Shown here piece after piece: positions 16,557-17,272 of a stretch of 17,272 nt of DNA (positions are counted from its first letter, which is position 1; every line of letters starts with the position of its first letter). The notes under the pieces are model-generated. The model was given only the letters and a program-made list of their open reading frames with translations. It did not search any database and was not told where the DNA came from. Position numbers and translations under genes: made by a program. Source of the DNA: an uncultured Clostridia bacterium (GTDB lineage: Bacteria; Bacillota; Clostridia; UBA1381); assembly GCA_944391635.1 (NCBI GenBank), contig CALXUL010000348.1:1-17272 (forward strand), read 5' to 3'.

Positions 16557-16564
16557 GGACATTT

Positions 16565-17272
16565 ATGGAAAATTTTGCGCTTTTAGTAGATAATTTAAGG
16601 AAGTATGAAACTGAAGCCAGTTGGTTTGAATTTAAGTGCAGTAACTATAATCCTGATATGATTGGACAGGATATCAGCGCTTTAGCTAATTCAGCTGCCT
16701 ATTACGACAAAGCCTATGCGTATATGATTTGGGGCGTTGATGACAAGACGCATGACATAGTTGGTACACAATTTGACCAGTATTCCTTGAAAGTAGGGAA
16801 TGAAGAAATTGAAAGCTGGCTACGCAAATTATTGTCCAAAAATGCCGAGTTTGAGTTTTTTTCGTTTGAGATGAAGGATGCTCAGCAAGTTAGTAAGAAG
16901 ATTACAATGATGCTGATTCATAAAGCAATAAATCAGACAGTAACCTTCAAAAAAGAAGATTATATACGAGTAGGTAGCTATACAAAGAAACTAAGCGATT
17001 TCCCTCAGATGAAAGTTCAACTTTGGGATAAAATTCGTAATGTTCGCTTTGAAGAGCAATTTGCTGTGCAGGATTTGTTAGGGGAAGAAGCGTTACAACT
17101 TTTGGATTATTCTAAGTATTTCGATTTAAAAGGTGAACCTATTCCGACAGAAATATCGGGAATAATACATTACCTTATTGAAGAGAGTATAATAGTTCCT
17201 CTAGATAACGGATTATATGCAATTACCAATCTTGGAGCGATACTGTTTGCAAAAAAACTATCTTCTTTTCCT
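16565..17272 (+). CDS. AlbA_2/Schlafen-like domain protein, partial at window edge
   Basis: The frame runs open for 236 codons from ATG 16565 to the window end, so the gene continues beyond it. The first 125 residues show the AlbA_2 (Schlafen-like) pattern: YETEASWFEFK, then DISALANSAAYY and YMIWGVDD, where E...FEFK and SALAN...(I/W)GV are family marks. Later residues hold a helical region and an LDYSKYFDL...PTEISGIIHYLIEE block, probably the start of a winged-helix part (AITNLGAILFAKKL is typical). Such proteins are often annotated as ATP- or nucleic-acid-binding regulators; some relatives are nucleases. GAGGA at 16555-16559 overlaps the stub stop. The family is likely; its role in defence is open. 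Confidence 0.8.
   Translation, partial: MENFALLVDNLRKYETEASWFEFKCSNYNPDMIGQDISALANSAAYYDKAYAYMIWGVDDKTHDIVGTQFDQYSLKVGNEEIESWLRKLLSKNAEFEFFSFEMKDAQQVSKKITMMLIHKAINQTVTFKKEDYIRVGSYTKKLSDFPQMKVQLWDKIRNVRFEEQFAVQDLLGEEALQLLDYSKYFDLKGEPIPTEISGIIHYLIEESIIVPLDNGLYAITNLGAILFAKKLSSFP

Noticed and set aside
1..17272. CRISPR arrays, tRNA or rRNA genes, insertion sequences, integrase or attachment sites
   Set aside because: No regularly spaced repeats, cloverleaf sequences, transposase or recombinase motifs were found on reading both strands.

Overview
The window is AT-rich (mostly 30-45% G+C in rows counted by hand). Every supported gene is on the + strand, Shine-Dalgarno sites are purine-rich (GGAGG-like), and the one clear promoter is a consensus sigma-A type. 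This suggests a Firmicutes/Clostridia-like bacterium; nothing fixes the genus. No tRNA, rRNA, transposase, integrase or CRISPR array was seen. The content is that of a defence island: restriction and modification enzymes, nucleases, helicases, a SEFIR/TIR-like protein and several decayed genes.

Left part (1-3530). It opens with the end of an HNH endonuclease and a 121-residue protein of unknown function. A 433-bp stretch then holds a hairpin and a frameshifted, truncated remnant that looks like the N-terminus of a Cap4/DUF4297-type nuclease. Two overlapping genes follow, for XRE-type helix-turn-helix proteins with large unknown C-terminal domains that resemble each other. A strong rho-independent terminator (3491-3530) closes this unit.

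Middle part (3633-11374). A consensus promoter (TTGAAT, 17 bp, TGG-TATAAT), with an inverted repeat over it, drives a 67-residue Cro-like regulator. Next come a GIY-YIG nuclease with a C-terminal EVE-like domain (a type of reader linked to modified DNA), a 998-residue SF1 helicase ending in a PD-(D/E)xK-like nuclease, and a 1087-residue SNF2 helicase whose N-terminal PLD-like region lacks the HxK motif.

Right part (11385-17272). A DUF4391-like gene is followed by a SEFIR gene and a two-helix membrane protein (DUF6161-like), then a type III-style adenine methyltransferase (Mod), a 70-residue coiled-coil/membrane protein, a 20-codon stub matching the start of a type III Res subunit, and a partial AlbA_2/Schlafen-like gene running off the window.

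How it may work together (inference): the helicase, DUF4391, Mod and Res genes look like the backbone of a type III-like restriction operon. Res has been reduced to a stub, and accessory genes have been inserted at two points. Mod would still mark host DNA. The two helicases and the EVE nuclease may form an alternative effector arm, and the SEFIR/membrane pair may be an abortive-infection add-on. The Mod recognition domain has a base composition very different from its flanks, as expected after a specificity swap.
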